Positions 17,087 to 26,123 of a stretch of 64,000 nucleotides of DNA are shown here, one piece after another. The first letter of the stretch is position 1. Each line of letters begins with the position of its first letter. Origin of the DNA: Oscillospiraceae bacterium. Lineage in GTDB: Bacteria; Bacillota; Clostridia; Oscillospirales; Ruminococcaceae. The notes beneath the pieces are model-generated. The model was not told the origin of the DNA and ran no database searches. It was given only the letters and a program-made list of their open reading frames with translations. The stretch spans positions 62,001-126,000 of the forward strand of contig JAHHTZ010000003.1 of the NCBI GenBank assembly GCA_020024285.1. Reading direction: 5' to 3'. The translations under genes were made by a program, and so were the position numbers.

Positions 17087-18958
17087 TTAATCTTCACAGC
17101 AGATGAATGCCAATGCCCCATACTCTGATAAAAGTCCCGGACGGTAGGTCCCGCAGAGGACCAGCGGTTCGATCCCGGAAAATTCCTTCGGTATCGGAAA
17201 ATATGCCCCGTCCTTGGTGCGATTGACAACGATGAACACCTGATTTCTCTCATCCATCCTTCGGACAAAGGAGCAAATCTGTGATGTTACACACAGCGGC
17301 GTAAAGTCGCTGTGCTGCAAAAATCCGAGAGAACAGCGCAGCTGACCCAATGTCTGAAACCATGAAACGAGATCGGGATTTTCATACCCCCACGGATAGC
17401 AGCAGCGGTTGAAAGGATCACGATAGCCCGACAGTCCTGCCTCATCCCCATAGTAGAGGCTTGGAATTCCGGGGAGGAAATACTGGATCACCGCCGCCAC
17501 CTTGAGCATCCGAATCGCACTTTCATAGTCGTCCATTGAAAGGTAGTGGTGCTGCGCCTGCCACGGGCGGTCATGTCCTTCCGAGGATTCCCCGACGAGT
17601 GCCGTCAATGCCCGCTCAGTATCATGTGTGGACAGCGGATTCATCGCACAGTTTAAGACAGGAAGCGGGTAATGCTCCACAATGGAGGAGATAGTTGTCA
17701 AAAACTGCCTGCTGTCCCCGTAGCGGACATAATTGAGCACACAGCTGCGAAACGGATAGTTCATCACGCTGTCAAGCTGTCCACCAAGGAGATACCTTCT
17801 GCGCTGGCTGTATGCAATCTTGTTGGAGGCGTCCTCCCACACTTCCCCGATCACGCAGCAGTCTTCCCCATGCGATTTGACCGCCTTGTTGATTTCATCT
17901 AAGATCACGTCCGGCAGCTCATCCACAACATCGAGCCGAAATCCGGAGGCTCCGGCGTTCATCCAGTGGTGAATGACGGAATCCTCGCTGCGGCAGATGA
18001 AATCGAGGTAATCCTCCCGTGTTTCGTTGACTGCGGGAAGTGTTTCGAAGCCCCACCAGCTGTCATAATTATCGGGGTATTCATGAAAATGATACCACGG
18101 ATAATAGGGGCTGTTCGAGTCGCGGTATGCTCCCACATGCTCCCCATAGCGCCCCTCCCGATTGAAGTAGAGGCTGTCGCTGCCCGTATGGTTGAACACT
18201 CCGTCGAGGATCACTGCAATGTTGTGCTCCTTTGCTGCGGCACAAAGCGAGGAGAAATCTTCTTCTGTGCCAAGCAGCGGATCGATCTTTTTGTAGTTTG
18301 CCACATTGTATCGATGGTTGGAGTGTGCTTCAAAAATCGGATTGAGATACAGGCAGGTCACACCAAGGGACTGCAGGTAATCGAGCTTGCTTTCGATTCC
18401 CCTGAGGTCGCCCCCGAAATAATCGGAGCAATCGAACACGCCCTTCTCGTTCGGGAGGAATACGGGAAGCGCTCCCCAATCGCGGCGAATGCTGCGCCCA
18501 TACGGGATGGGTCCCTTTTCCGTCCCCGAATTACAGAAGCGGTCGGGGAAAATCTGATAGATGATGCCCTTCCCGAAGCATTGGGGCGTTTTCATGCTGT
18601 GGTCGTATACCGTCAGCTGCCACCAGTGGCTGTTGGTGTCCACCTCTCCGCACTGGAATGCGTCGGATGTGATGGTGTGGCAGTTTCCCTGTGTGCAGTA
18701 GAGAAAGCTGTAAAAATAGAGCTTTGGTTCGATCGGCAAAAACTGAACCTCATAGATGTTTTCATTTGCCGTGTATTCTAATAGCTCCATCGGATATTCC
18801 TTGTCGCACCTGTCATCTGCACGAAGGATCATAGACACACGCTCGGGTGCGATGTTCTTCGGCAGATAGATCCGCAGCGTGACAAAGCTGCCGGACGGAA
18901 CTGCGCCAAATGGTTTCTTGTATTCGAGGAGCTTGCTGTCAAACATACAGGTATTCAC
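17087..18958 (-). CDS. GH13 alpha-glucan hydrolase (neopullulanase/cyclomaltodextrinase-like)
   Basis: A 623-residue intracellular glycoside hydrolase family 13 enzyme. After an N-terminal beta domain, GKGIIYQIFPDRFCNSG begins the (beta/alpha)8 barrel. Catalytic regions are visible: GFRLDVVDE (nucleophile Asp), VIGEVWED (acid Glu) and LSTHDTER (His-Asp transition-state stabiliser). No signal peptide. I choose the GTG at 18958, 11 bases after GAGGAAAGG; an ATG 12 bases further in is possible. The gene follows glgP by about 60 bases, and with phosphorylase would debranch or hydrolyse glycogen or maltodextrin inside the cell. Exact specificity is not readable. Confidence 0.87.
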   Translation of the reverse strand: MNTCMFDSKLLEYKKPFGAVPSGSFVTLRIYLPKNIAPERVSMILRADDRCDKEYPMELLEYTANENIYEVQFLPIEPKLYFYSFLYCTQGNCHTITSDAFQCGEVDTNSHWWQLTVYDHSMKTPQCFGKGIIYQIFPDRFCNSGTEKGPIPYGRSIRRDWGALPVFLPNEKGVFDCSDYFGGDLRGIESKLDYLQSLGVTCLYLNPIFEAHSNHRYNVANYKKIDPLLGTEEDFSSLCAAAKEHNIAVILDGVFNHTGSDSLYFNREGRYGEHVGAYRDSNSPYYPWYHFHEYPDNYDSWWGFETLPAVNETREDYLDFICRSEDSVIHHWMNAGASGFRLDVVDELPDVILDEINKAVKSHGEDCCVIGEVWEDASNKIAYSQRRRYLLGGQLDSVMNYPFRSCVLNYVRYGDSRQFLTTISSIVEHYPLPVLNCAMNPLSTHDTERALTALVGESSEGHDRPWQAQHHYLSMDDYESAIRMLKVAAVIQYFLPGIPSLYYGDEAGLSGYRDPFNRCCYPWGYENPDLVSWFQTLGQLRCSLGFLQHSDFTPLCVTSQICSFVRRMDERNQVFIVVNRTKDGAYFPIPKEFSGIEPLVLCGTYRPGLLSEYGALAFICCED

Positions 18959-19017
18959 ATCAAGATCCACCTTTCCTCTGAGATCGCAGGAAAAAATCCC
19001 TGCCTGTTCGATTGATT

Positions 19018-21414
19018 CTAACGCAGCTTCCAGATTTTTTGTGCATATTCCGCAATCGCGCGGTCTGCACAGAAGTAACCCGACTGTGCGATATTGCAAA
19101 GGGACATTTTCTGCCACCGGTCGATGTCTGCATAGGTTTCATAGAGTTTACGGCGTGCCGCATCATAGCTGTCAAAATCGCGCAGGACCATATATGGGTC
19201 AGCGTGCTTGAGGTTTTCTGCCAGCGGCTCAAAGGTATCCCCCATCGCGCCCGATGTCAGCATATCGATGGCTTCATGAAGGATCGGGTTCTTGGTGTAC
19301 AGCTCTCCCGGATAGTATCCGTTTTCCTTGACCCGTTTTACCTCTTCCGAGGACATTCCGAAAATGCAGATGTTGTCTTTTCCGACATGCTCCCCAATCT
19401 CCACATTGGCTCCGTCCCAGGTGCCGAGGGTGATTGCACCATTGAGCATCAGCTTCATATTGCCTGTGCCGGATGCCTCTGTTCCTGCCAGAGAGATCTG
19501 CTCTGAGATTTCACTTGCAGGCATCAGACGCTCCGAGGTGGTCACGCAGTAATCTTCGAGGTATACTACGTTGAGGATATCGCGCACCTGCGGATCGTTT
19601 TGGATCATCTCTCCAAGGGAGCAGATAAATTTGATGATCTGCTTTGCAAGATAATATCCGGGGGCAGCCTTTGCGCCGAACAGGAATGTGATCGGCTGGT
19701 ACTCCTTGTTCGGATTTGCCTTGATCTCCTGATACAGGGACAGGATCTGAAGAGCATTGAGGTGCTGGCGTTTATACTCATGCAGCCGTTTTACCTGTAC
19801 ATCAAAGATGGAATCGGGATCGATTTTCTGCCCTGTCAGCTTAAAGAGGTGGTTTGCAAAATCCGCCTTGTTTTCCTGCTTGATTGCTGCAAGGCGCCGG
19901 AGAACGCCTTTGTCCTCCTGATATGGGAGCAGGCTTTGCAGCTTGCTCATATCATGCAGGAAATCCTCCCCAATCAGCTCCGAAATGAGCGCAGTAAGGC
20001 GCGGATTGGACTGATACAGCCAGCGGCGCGATGCGATGCCGTTTGTCACATTGGTAAATTTCTGCGGGTCCACACGGTAGAAGTCGCGCAGAACATCGTC
20101 CTTCAAAATCTGGCTGTGAAGCGCCGATACCCCGTTTGTGCTGTGGGAACCCACGACAGAGAGGTTCGCCATATAGATCATATGGTTTTCGATGACTGCC
20201 ATGCGGGATGCAGTATAGCAATCCACTTGACACTCCTTGAGCAAATGCTCCCTCCAGCGGCGGTCGATCTCCTTAACGATCTGATAGACGCGCGGCAGCA
20301 GTGCGTGAAAGAGATCCTCGTTCCAGCATTCCAGCGCTTCGCTCATGACCGTGTGGTTGGTGTAGGCAAAGGTCCTGCATACCGTATCCCACGCTTTTTC
20401 CCAGCTGTATCCGCAGTCATCGAGCAGAATGCGCATCAGTTCGGGGATTGCAAGGGTCGGGTGTGTGTCGTTGATGTGGATGGCATTTTTCTCCGCGAAG
20501 TTTTCGAGCGTGCCGTAAATATCGACGTGCCGTCTGACAATATCCTGCATCGATGCCGCAACAAGGAAATACTGCTGCTTGAGGCGCAGGGTCTTGCCGG
20601 CGGGATGGTTGTCGTTTGGATAGAGGATCTTGCTGATGATCTCTGCCATCGAGTTCTGGCTCAGTGCCGTGATGTAATCGCCCTTGTTAAAGGATTCCAT
20701 ATCGAACATGGGGCTTTTTGCGCTCCAAAGGCGAAGTACACTCACGCCCTTGGAATCATAGCCGGAAATCATGATATCATACGGCATCGCCTTTACGACG
20801 GTATAGTCCTTGTGCTGAACATGGTGGTAGCCATAGTCCCAGTATTCTTCTACATGTCCGCCGAAGTGTACGTCCACGGCGTGTTCGGGAACCGCCTCAA
20901 GCCACACCTCTCCTCCGGGGAGCCAGTTGTCGGGAAGCTCTGTCTGCCAGCCATCCACGATCTTCTGCTTGAATACGCCGAACTCGTACAGGATGGAGTA
21001 ACCCATCGCCGGATATTCCTGCGTTGCAAGCGCATCCATAAAGCAGGCAGCCAGACGTCCAAGCCCGCCGTTGCCAAGTCCTGCGTCCGGCTCCAGCTCA
21101 AACAGGTCCTCCATCTCGACGTGATAGCGCCCAAGCACATTCCGAACGACCTCCTGCATCCTGAGGTTATAGATGGAGTTTTTGAGCGAACGCCCCAGCA
21201 AAAATTCCATGCACATATAATAGGTTTGTTTTCGCCCTTTTGCCTTGCAGTCTGCCATGAAATGGAGCCGTTTGTTTTTGAGGATTTCACGCATCACACT
21301 GGCGGTGGTGCGGTAATAATCGACGTCTGATGCACTTTCCGGTGTCAGACCCATTGCTGCGAGCTTTTGGCGCAGATGATGATCAAATTCTTTTTCTGTC
21401 ATATGATGTTCCAT
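19018..21414 (-). CDS. glgP: Glycogen/maltodextrin phosphorylase
   Basis: A 798-residue PLP-dependent enzyme of family GT35 that cleaves alpha-1,4-glucan with phosphate to yield glucose-1-phosphate. The C-terminal half has the PLP motif EASGTGNMKLMLNGA, preceded by the active-site block VQVKRLHEYKRQ; the N-terminal half has LGNGGLGRLAACFMDA, typical of the family. Length matches bacterial GlgP (about 800). ATG 21414 is preceded by AGAAAGGACA; an upstream extension would overlap the promoter. It reads into the GH13 gene, forming a glucan-degradation unit. Confidence 0.95.
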   Translation of the reverse strand: MEHHMTEKEFDHHLRQKLAAMGLTPESASDVDYYRTTASVMREILKNKRLHFMADCKAKGRKQTYYMCMEFLLGRSLKNSIYNLRMQEVVRNVLGRYHVEMEDLFELEPDAGLGNGGLGRLAACFMDALATQEYPAMGYSILYEFGVFKQKIVDGWQTELPDNWLPGGEVWLEAVPEHAVDVHFGGHVEEYWDYGYHHVQHKDYTVVKAMPYDIMISGYDSKGVSVLRLWSAKSPMFDMESFNKGDYITALSQNSMAEIISKILYPNDNHPAGKTLRLKQQYFLVAASMQDIVRRHVDIYGTLENFAEKNAIHINDTHPTLAIPELMRILLDDCGYSWEKAWDTVCRTFAYTNHTVMSEALECWNEDLFHALLPRVYQIVKEIDRRWREHLLKECQVDCYTASRMAVIENHMIYMANLSVVGSHSTNGVSALHSQILKDDVLRDFYRVDPQKFTNVTNGIASRRWLYQSNPRLTALISELIGEDFLHDMSKLQSLLPYQEDKGVLRRLAAIKQENKADFANHLFKLTGQKIDPDSIFDVQVKRLHEYKRQHLNALQILSLYQEIKANPNKEYQPITFLFGAKAAPGYYLAKQIIKFICSLGEMIQNDPQVRDILNVVYLEDYCVTTSERLMPASEISEQISLAGTEASGTGNMKLMLNGAITLGTWDGANVEIGEHVGKDNICIFGMSSEEVKRVKENGYYPGELYTKNPILHEAIDMLTSGAMGDTFEPLAENLKHADPYMVLRDFDSYDAARRKLYETYADIDRWQKMSLCNIAQSGYFCADRAIAEYAQKIWKLR

Positions 21415-21514
21415 TGATAGTTGTCCTTTCTTGCATTTCTGTTTGTCCTCTTCACTTCTTACCTTGGAAAAGCGCAGAAATAAAGGAAAACGGGAGTTAC
21501 GTTTTATTGCTATA

Positions 21515-21543
21515 AGTATATCGGATTTGACCCAAAACCGCAA
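21515..21543 (-). promoter_or_regulatory. Promoter of glgP
   Basis: Minus strand TTGCGG, 17 bases, TATACT; leader of about 95 bases before the glgP ATG. Confidence 0.6.
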
Positions 21544-21624
21544 GGTTTTCCCAAAATCCTCTGCTGTGAGGATTGGTCGTTTTTTCTGCTTTGATACAGC
21601 TGTATTTTTCTTTTTGTACGGCAC

Positions 21625-21652
21625 TTGCAATGCTGCAAAAAACATCTATAAT
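21625..21652 (+). promoter_or_regulatory. Promoter of nitroreductase
   Basis: TTGCAA, 16 bases, TATAAT, about 31 bases upstream of the nitroreductase ATG. Confidence 0.7.
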
Positions 21653-21683
21653 AGATTCTAAAGAAAAAGAAAGGATGATAACG

Positions 21684-22202
21684 ATGGATTTTCTTTCCCT
21701 TGCCAAAAAGCGTTATTCTGTGCGCAAATATAAAGACCTTCCTGTAGAGCCGGAAAAGATCGCACAAATCCTCGAAGCCGGTCGTGTTGCTCCGACCGGT
21801 GCAAACCGCCAGCCGCAGCGCATCCTTGTTGTGCAAACCGAACAAGGATTGGAAAAGCTCAAAAAAGCGGCGCGTTTTTATGATGCCCCGGTTGTCATGA
21901 TCGTCTGCACCGCACCGGACGAAGCGTGGGTGCGCAAAAAAGACGGCAAAAACATCGCAGAAATCGATGCCTCTATCGTCACCGACCATATGATGCTCGA
22001 AGCGACCTCCCTCGGTCTTGGAAGTCTGTGGATCTGCTGGTTCGATCCGGATGTCCTCCGCGAGGAATTTCAGATCCCGGATTCTTTTGTTCCTGTAAAT
22101 CTTCTTGCAATCGGCTATGCTGACGGAGAACCTGCTTCGGAAAATCGCCACGATGAACAGAGAAAACCACTGCATGAAACCGTATCCTTCGAAAACTGGT
22201 AA
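21684..22202 (+). CDS. Nitroreductase family flavoprotein
   Basis: A 172-residue FMN-dependent oxidoreductase. The opening LSLAKKRYSVRKYKDLPVEP with basic R-x-S-x-R-x-Y matches the FMN phosphate site of the family, followed by LEAGRVAPTGANRQP. The C-terminal part (ATSLGLGSLWICWF, LLAIGYADGEP) is also typical. The ATG at 21684 lies after AAAGGAT; an ATG three codons earlier overlaps that site. Substrate unknown; in anaerobes members reduce nitro compounds, quinones or flavins. Monocistronic with its own promoter and convergent with spoIVA. Confidence 0.9.
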   Translation: MDFLSLAKKRYSVRKYKDLPVEPEKIAQILEAGRVAPTGANRQPQRILVVQTEQGLEKLKKAARFYDAPVVMIVCTAPDEAWVRKKDGKNIAEIDASIVTDHMMLEATSLGLGSLWICWFDPDVLREEFQIPDSFVPVNLLAIGYADGEPASENRHDEQRKPLHETVSFENW

Positions 22203-22224
22203 TTTTTCGGGTTTTCACACACAA

Positions 22225-22258
22225 AATCAGCGGATAATCGTTTGATTATCCGCTGATT
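22225..22258. terminator. Terminator between nitroreductase and spoIVA
   Basis: Perfect 15-bp stem AATCAGCGGATAATC/GATTATCCGCTGATT with a GTTT loop, between two convergent genes. Confidence 0.85.
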
Positions 22259-22265
22259 CTTTCTG

Positions 22266-23741
22266 CTATAAAATAATACAGATGAGTCCGCTGCATCCTT
22301 CGTTGATGATGCGCTCGATCGTTTCCTGCAGGCGGATGCGTGCATCCGACGGCATCCGATACAGCTTATTGTGAAGCCCCTCATTGACAAGCTCATGAAG
22401 CGATTTTCCGAAAATATTGGATTCCCAGATCTTCACAGGGTCCTCCTCAAATTCCTGAAGCAGGTATCGAACAAGCTCCTCCGACTGCTTCTCGCTCCCG
22501 ACGATTGGAGAAACCTCCGTTGTGATGTCTGCCTTCATCATATGGATCGACGGAGCAGATGCCCTGAGCCGAACGCCGAAGCGTCCGCCCTGCTTGACGA
22601 TTTCCGGCTCCTCCAGATGAAGCTCCTCCAAGGACGGCATCACGATGCCGTAGCCTGTTGCCTGCACCTCATCGAGCGCGCCCTTGATTTTATCATACTG
22701 ACGCCTGATTTTTGCAAGCTCCAGCATACAGGGGATGAGCTCCTCTTCTCCGCTGATTTTTACTCCCGTTGTTTCAGCCAAAATCTGATAAAACAGCTGC
22801 GGCTCTACCTGCACGGAAATTTTGACACTGCCGCACCCCATGTCGATGCCCTCGATGCGTGCGCTCTTGATCTGTTCGCATTCTTCGATCTCACTGAGCT
22901 GTTCTTTGAGCTGACTCAAACGCTGCATCGGTTTGCAGGCATTGCAGATTGCCTCAAAGATGGAGCGTTTGAGCCAATGCTCTTTTTCGAGTGCAACGAT
23001 CCAGCGGGGCAGATCGACCTGGATTTCCTTGATTGGGAACTCATGGAGCACCTGAGAAAGAATCGTGCGGATCTCCTCCTCAGACAAATCGAGGCAGTTG
23101 ACCGGCAGAACGGGAACGCCGTATTTTTCCTGAAGCTCGCTTGCGAGTGCGCGGGCAGCGGAGCTGTGCGGCTCCATACAGTTGAGCAGCACGGTGAACG
23201 GCTTTTCGATTTCCTGCAGCTCGGTGATGACCCGCTCCTCCGCCTCCGCATATTCTTCCCTCGGTATATCGCTGATGCTGCCGTCCGTTGTTACGACAAG
23301 ACCGATGGTGGAATGCTCGGTGATGACCTTTCGTGTTCCGATTTCCGCCGCCATATTGAAGGGGATCTCATCCTGAAACCATGGTGTCATCACCATTCTC
23401 GGATTGTCGTTTTCCACATATCCCAATGAGCTTGGAACGATATAGCCCACACAGTCGATCATGCGGACCTTCATGTTCACCTGACCGTCCACCTCGATGG
23501 ATACTGCATCCTCCGGAATAAACTTCGGCTCGGTTGTCATGATGGTTTTTCCGGCTGCCGACTGCGGCAGTTCATCCACTGCTCGGTCACGGCGGAAGTC
23601 CGGTTCCATATTGGGGATGACAACCGTTTCCATAAAGCGTTTGATAAAGCTCGATTTTCCGGTGCGCACTGGTCCCACTACGCCAATATAAATGTCACCA
23701 TCGGTGCGTTTGGCAATGTCCCTGTAAATCGTTGATTCCAT
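22266..23741 (-). CDS. spoIVA: Stage IV sporulation protein A
   Basis: A 491-residue AAA+-like/TRAFAC ATPase that polymerises on the forespore surface as the coat basement layer. Walker A is GPVRTGKS (23-30) after MESTIYRDIAKRTDGDIYIGV (as in SpoIVA orthologues), and EDAVSIEVDGQVNMKVRMIDCVGY carries the Walker B-like block. The C-terminus GLICIIL matches the membrane-associating tail of the family. Length equals that of known SpoIVA (492). It lies 25 bases downstream of a sipL-like gene whose product in C. difficile binds SpoIVA. Expression is expected under sporulation sigma-E; I see no separate promoter in the 25-base gap. Confidence 0.97.
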   Translation of the reverse strand: MESTIYRDIAKRTDGDIYIGVVGPVRTGKSSFIKRFMETVVIPNMEPDFRRDRAVDELPQSAAGKTIMTTEPKFIPEDAVSIEVDGQVNMKVRMIDCVGYIVPSSLGYVENDNPRMVMTPWFQDEIPFNMAAEIGTRKVITEHSTIGLVVTTDGSISDIPREEYAEAEERVITELQEIEKPFTVLLNCMEPHSSAARALASELQEKYGVPVLPVNCLDLSEEEIRTILSQVLHEFPIKEIQVDLPRWIVALEKEHWLKRSIFEAICNACKPMQRLSQLKEQLSEIEECEQIKSARIEGIDMGCGSVKISVQVEPQLFYQILAETTGVKISGEEELIPCMLELAKIRRQYDKIKGALDEVQATGYGIVMPSLEELHLEEPEIVKQGGRFGVRLRASAPSIHMMKADITTEVSPIVGSEKQSEELVRYLLQEFEEDPVKIWESNIFGKSLHELVNEGLHNKLYRMPSDARIRLQETIERIINEGCSGLICIIL

Positions 23742-23765
23742 GATACCACTCTCCTCCCTTTTCCG

Positions 23766-25304
23766 TTACAGCATTGGAATCAAGAGTATCTCCCGCTGTG
23801 CGAGGATATCATTGTCCAGTCCGTTTTCTTCCATCACCCCATCGATCGAGGTGTTATATTTTTTGGCAATATCCCAAACGCTTTCGCCGCGGTCTGCATA
23901 GTAGATCGTCAGGGCGCAGTCGCGTTTGCAGCTCTTGCTCTTGCTTTCATCAATGGAAATCTCACTCACTGCACACTGATGCTCCAAAGCATAAATACAG
24001 CCGGTGATCGATACGGTGCATTTTACCTCCACCTGTGTGCTGCCAATTAAGGAAGATTCCACAAAGGACGGTGTAATTTGTGGAGAAAACAGGAGTGTCG
24101 CTCCGTTTGCATCAACGGGGATGTTGTGCGTCAGGGAGCAGGCTTTCTGTAGGATCTGCACTTCGCCGTCCTCCTGCCGGATCAAAACAGACAGATCGGC
24201 AGTCGCCTGCACCTCGATGCCATCCTGCGACTTTTCTGTCTGCTGGTCGCGGATGCGGCACCATGCACAGAGCACCGAATCAATGGGCTGTGTGTGCGAA
24301 ATCGTTTCACAAATGGAATGACTTTCGTCCACACTCTTTTTAAGATCGAGGAAGCACAGGTTTTTTGTTTGAAACTCTGCTTCATACTCGGTGCAGTAGC
24401 AGTCGGACACAAGGGAGAGGGCGGTGTTTTGATGGATGAGCACTTGCGCTGTGAGCTGGACCTCCAAATCAAGGAGCTTTGCCTCGCCGTCAAGGTCACA
24501 CTTTGGCTGGAGCTCCCACCCTGTTACACGGTAGAACGCGGTGCAAAGAGCCTCATCTCCTGTTGCGTTGATGTCTATGCTTTCACTGATGGGCAGTGTA
24601 TATTCCAGTGTTTGGGGCTGGGGGTCTTCCTCTTTGGAAACAGGCTCATACAGGATGCACAGATGCAGCTCCCCTTTTGTTACGATCCTTCCGGAGATCA
24701 CCTTTTGATCCGTTATGCATGCTCTTAGCTGTGTAAAGAGGATTTGAGAAATCGGGGCGCGGCTTCCCACCTCCAGCTCCTCGCGAACCTTGAAGGGGCT
24801 TTCCTTGCTCAAAAGGCATACTTTATGGTCCATCTCCTGTTTTTTAAGCTGCACCCCCATCCCGCTGCAATCGTCGATGAGTTCTTCTTCGACACAATTT
24901 ACAGCCTGAATGCTGAGTGTTGCTGCGCCGCGCACTTCAAGCCGACGGCTGCTGACCGCCCGGCAGTTGACATAATCCACATTGCAGTTTACAAACACGA
25001 TCGGGCTGCTTACAGAAGAACGCAGCTCCACATTGCGGATGTACGGGATCTTATGCTGGATGCTCCTTACCTCTCCCCGCTCCCCTGCATACAGGATGGT
25101 GACGAGAAATTCTCCGCTGATCGATAGTCTTGAGCCGCTGGCAGAGCTTTCTTTCACCATGCAGCATACGTCACAATTTAGAATACGTTGGATATCCGGG
25201 CAATAATCCGGCAGTATCACATCACATTCGAGCGGCTGTTCTGCTGTACTGTCGAAAATCACTTCATTGACAGGCAAATTTTGCTGAGTTCTGTGCAATT
25301 CCAT
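23766..25304 (-). CDS. sipL: SipL-like DUF3794 and LysM spore protein
   Basis: A 512-residue protein with repeated DUF3794 blocks (pattern EVIFDSTAEQPLECDVILPDYCPDI at the start, then repeats near 150-250 and 300-450) and a C-terminal LysM domain (YADRGESVWDIAKKYNTSID to the end). This is the architecture of SipL, which in C. difficile tethers SpoIVA to the coat through its LysM domain. SafA-type proteins have an N-terminal LysM, so the order argues against that. Start behind TAAGGAGCG. It probably shares a transcript with spoIVA. A weak ATA/CGTATCAT pair upstream could be a sigma-E promoter but the spacing is long. Confidence 0.85.
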   Translation of the reverse strand: MELHRTQQNLPVNEVIFDSTAEQPLECDVILPDYCPDIQRILNCDVCCMVKESSASGSRLSISGEFLVTILYAGERGEVRSIQHKIPYIRNVELRSSVSSPIVFVNCNVDYVNCRAVSSRRLEVRGAATLSIQAVNCVEEELIDDCSGMGVQLKKQEMDHKVCLLSKESPFKVREELEVGSRAPISQILFTQLRACITDQKVISGRIVTKGELHLCILYEPVSKEEDPQPQTLEYTLPISESIDINATGDEALCTAFYRVTGWELQPKCDLDGEAKLLDLEVQLTAQVLIHQNTALSLVSDCYCTEYEAEFQTKNLCFLDLKKSVDESHSICETISHTQPIDSVLCAWCRIRDQQTEKSQDGIEVQATADLSVLIRQEDGEVQILQKACSLTHNIPVDANGATLLFSPQITPSFVESSLIGSTQVEVKCTVSITGCIYALEHQCAVSEISIDESKSKSCKRDCALTIYYADRGESVWDIAKKYNTSIDGVMEENGLDNDILAQREILLIPML

Positions 25305-25396
25305 ATCGTTTCGCTCCTTACTGTTTTAAACTTTAGAATGATACGATTTTTTTCTATCACATCCTATGCAGTCGATCAGAGCAATATGCTCAAAAC

Positions 25397-25436
25397 AAAA
25401 TCCTCCTGCGGTGTTTTACCACCGCAGGAGGATTTT
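25397..25436 (-). terminator. Terminator after hemerythrin gene
   Basis: A 17-bp perfect stem AAAATCCTCCTGCGGTG pairing with CACCGCAGGAGGATTTT and a 6-base loop, 53 bases after the hemerythrin stop. It also isolates the sipL operon. Confidence 0.85.
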
Positions 25437-25489
25437 GGAAGAGGGAGCTTGCTGCATCCCGTTTTTTGATGAAATTTCTTGCAGATCTG

Positions 25490-25894
25490 CTACTTGCTGC
25501 CTTTGATGTGTGCTGCCACTTTGACGTCCTCACGTTTGATGTGAGAAACAAGCCAGCCGCCCACATTGCTGTTGACCTTGCCGACCAAAGTGATGGTCGG
25601 ACCGGTGCGTTTGAGTTCCTCACAGATTTCGTTAACGGTCCTTTTATAGCCGTCGTGGAGCTGCTTATGATGTACCGCATCCGGATACTTCGTCTGTGCC
25701 TGAAGCTGCTCCTCGTGTGCAAAATGCTTTGCAATATAGGACTCCAAAAAAGTCATAGTCTGTGCGAGCTGGTCGCGCCCATGCCCCTGTGCGCAGGCGT
25801 CGAGCAGTGCGTTGATTGCGTCAAACAGCTGGCGGTGCTCGTTGTCAATGGTTGTATTTCCGGTCAGTAAATCGTTGGTGATTTGGTAACTCAT
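25490..25894 (-). CDS. Bacteriohemerythrin
   Basis: A 134-residue di-iron oxygen-binding protein. Ligands are all in place: H20 in IDNEHRQLFD, H57 and E61 in HFAHEE, H76 and H80 in HHKQLH, H118 and D123 in HIKRED. Free-standing hemerythrins bind O2 or NO and may scavenge oxygen in anaerobes. Start follows GAAAGGAAAACGTT. Own promoter and terminator, so transcribed alone. Confidence 0.95.
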   Translation of the reverse strand: MSYQITNDLLTGNTTIDNEHRQLFDAINALLDACAQGHGRDQLAQTMTFLESYIAKHFAHEEQLQAQTKYPDAVHHKQLHDGYKRTVNEICEELKRTGPTITLVGKVNSNVGGWLVSHIKREDVKVAAHIKGSK

Positions 25895-25967
25895 TTCTTA
25901 ACGTTTTCCTTTCTTGCGCGATCCGTGCAAAGAACTCAGAGCACATCCTGTTGTGTTCCATCGTTTT

Positions 25968-25996
25968 ATTGTACAACTTTAGTATACATTTGTAAA
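25968..25996 (-). promoter_or_regulatory. Promoter of hemerythrin gene
   Basis: Minus strand TTTACA, 17 bases, TACAAT; leader of about 65 bases. Confidence 0.6.
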
Positions 25997-26039
25997 GAGG
26001 GGAATATCCAAAATCATCCTTCCTTTTATGTGTACCCGA

Positions 26040-26068
26040 TTGTATAACCGACAAAATTGGATTATAAT
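26040..26068 (+). promoter_or_regulatory. Promoter of MalY/PatB-type gene
   Basis: TTGTAT, 17 bases, TATAAT, about 55 bases upstream of the ATG. It is divergent from the hemerythrin promoter. Confidence 0.65.
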
Positions 26069-26123
26069 GGTGATACTGCCTTGAGCATCCTCAAAAATAA
26101 ACAGGGATAAAGGAGATTGTGTT

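Noticed and set aside
19600..21330. 576-codon open frame opposite glgP
   Set aside because: Antisense shadow of a clear glycogen phosphorylase; no start signal.
21622..21637. Possible sigma-54 promoter (GG-N10-GC) upstream of nitroreductase
   Set aside because: Two mismatches to the -24/-12 consensus and it overlaps a better TTGCAA-16-TATAAT promoter.
25305..25400. Sigma-E promoter upstream of the sipL-like gene
   Set aside because: A GCATA / CGTATCAT pair exists but spacing is 19 and the -10 is poor, so not listed as a feature.
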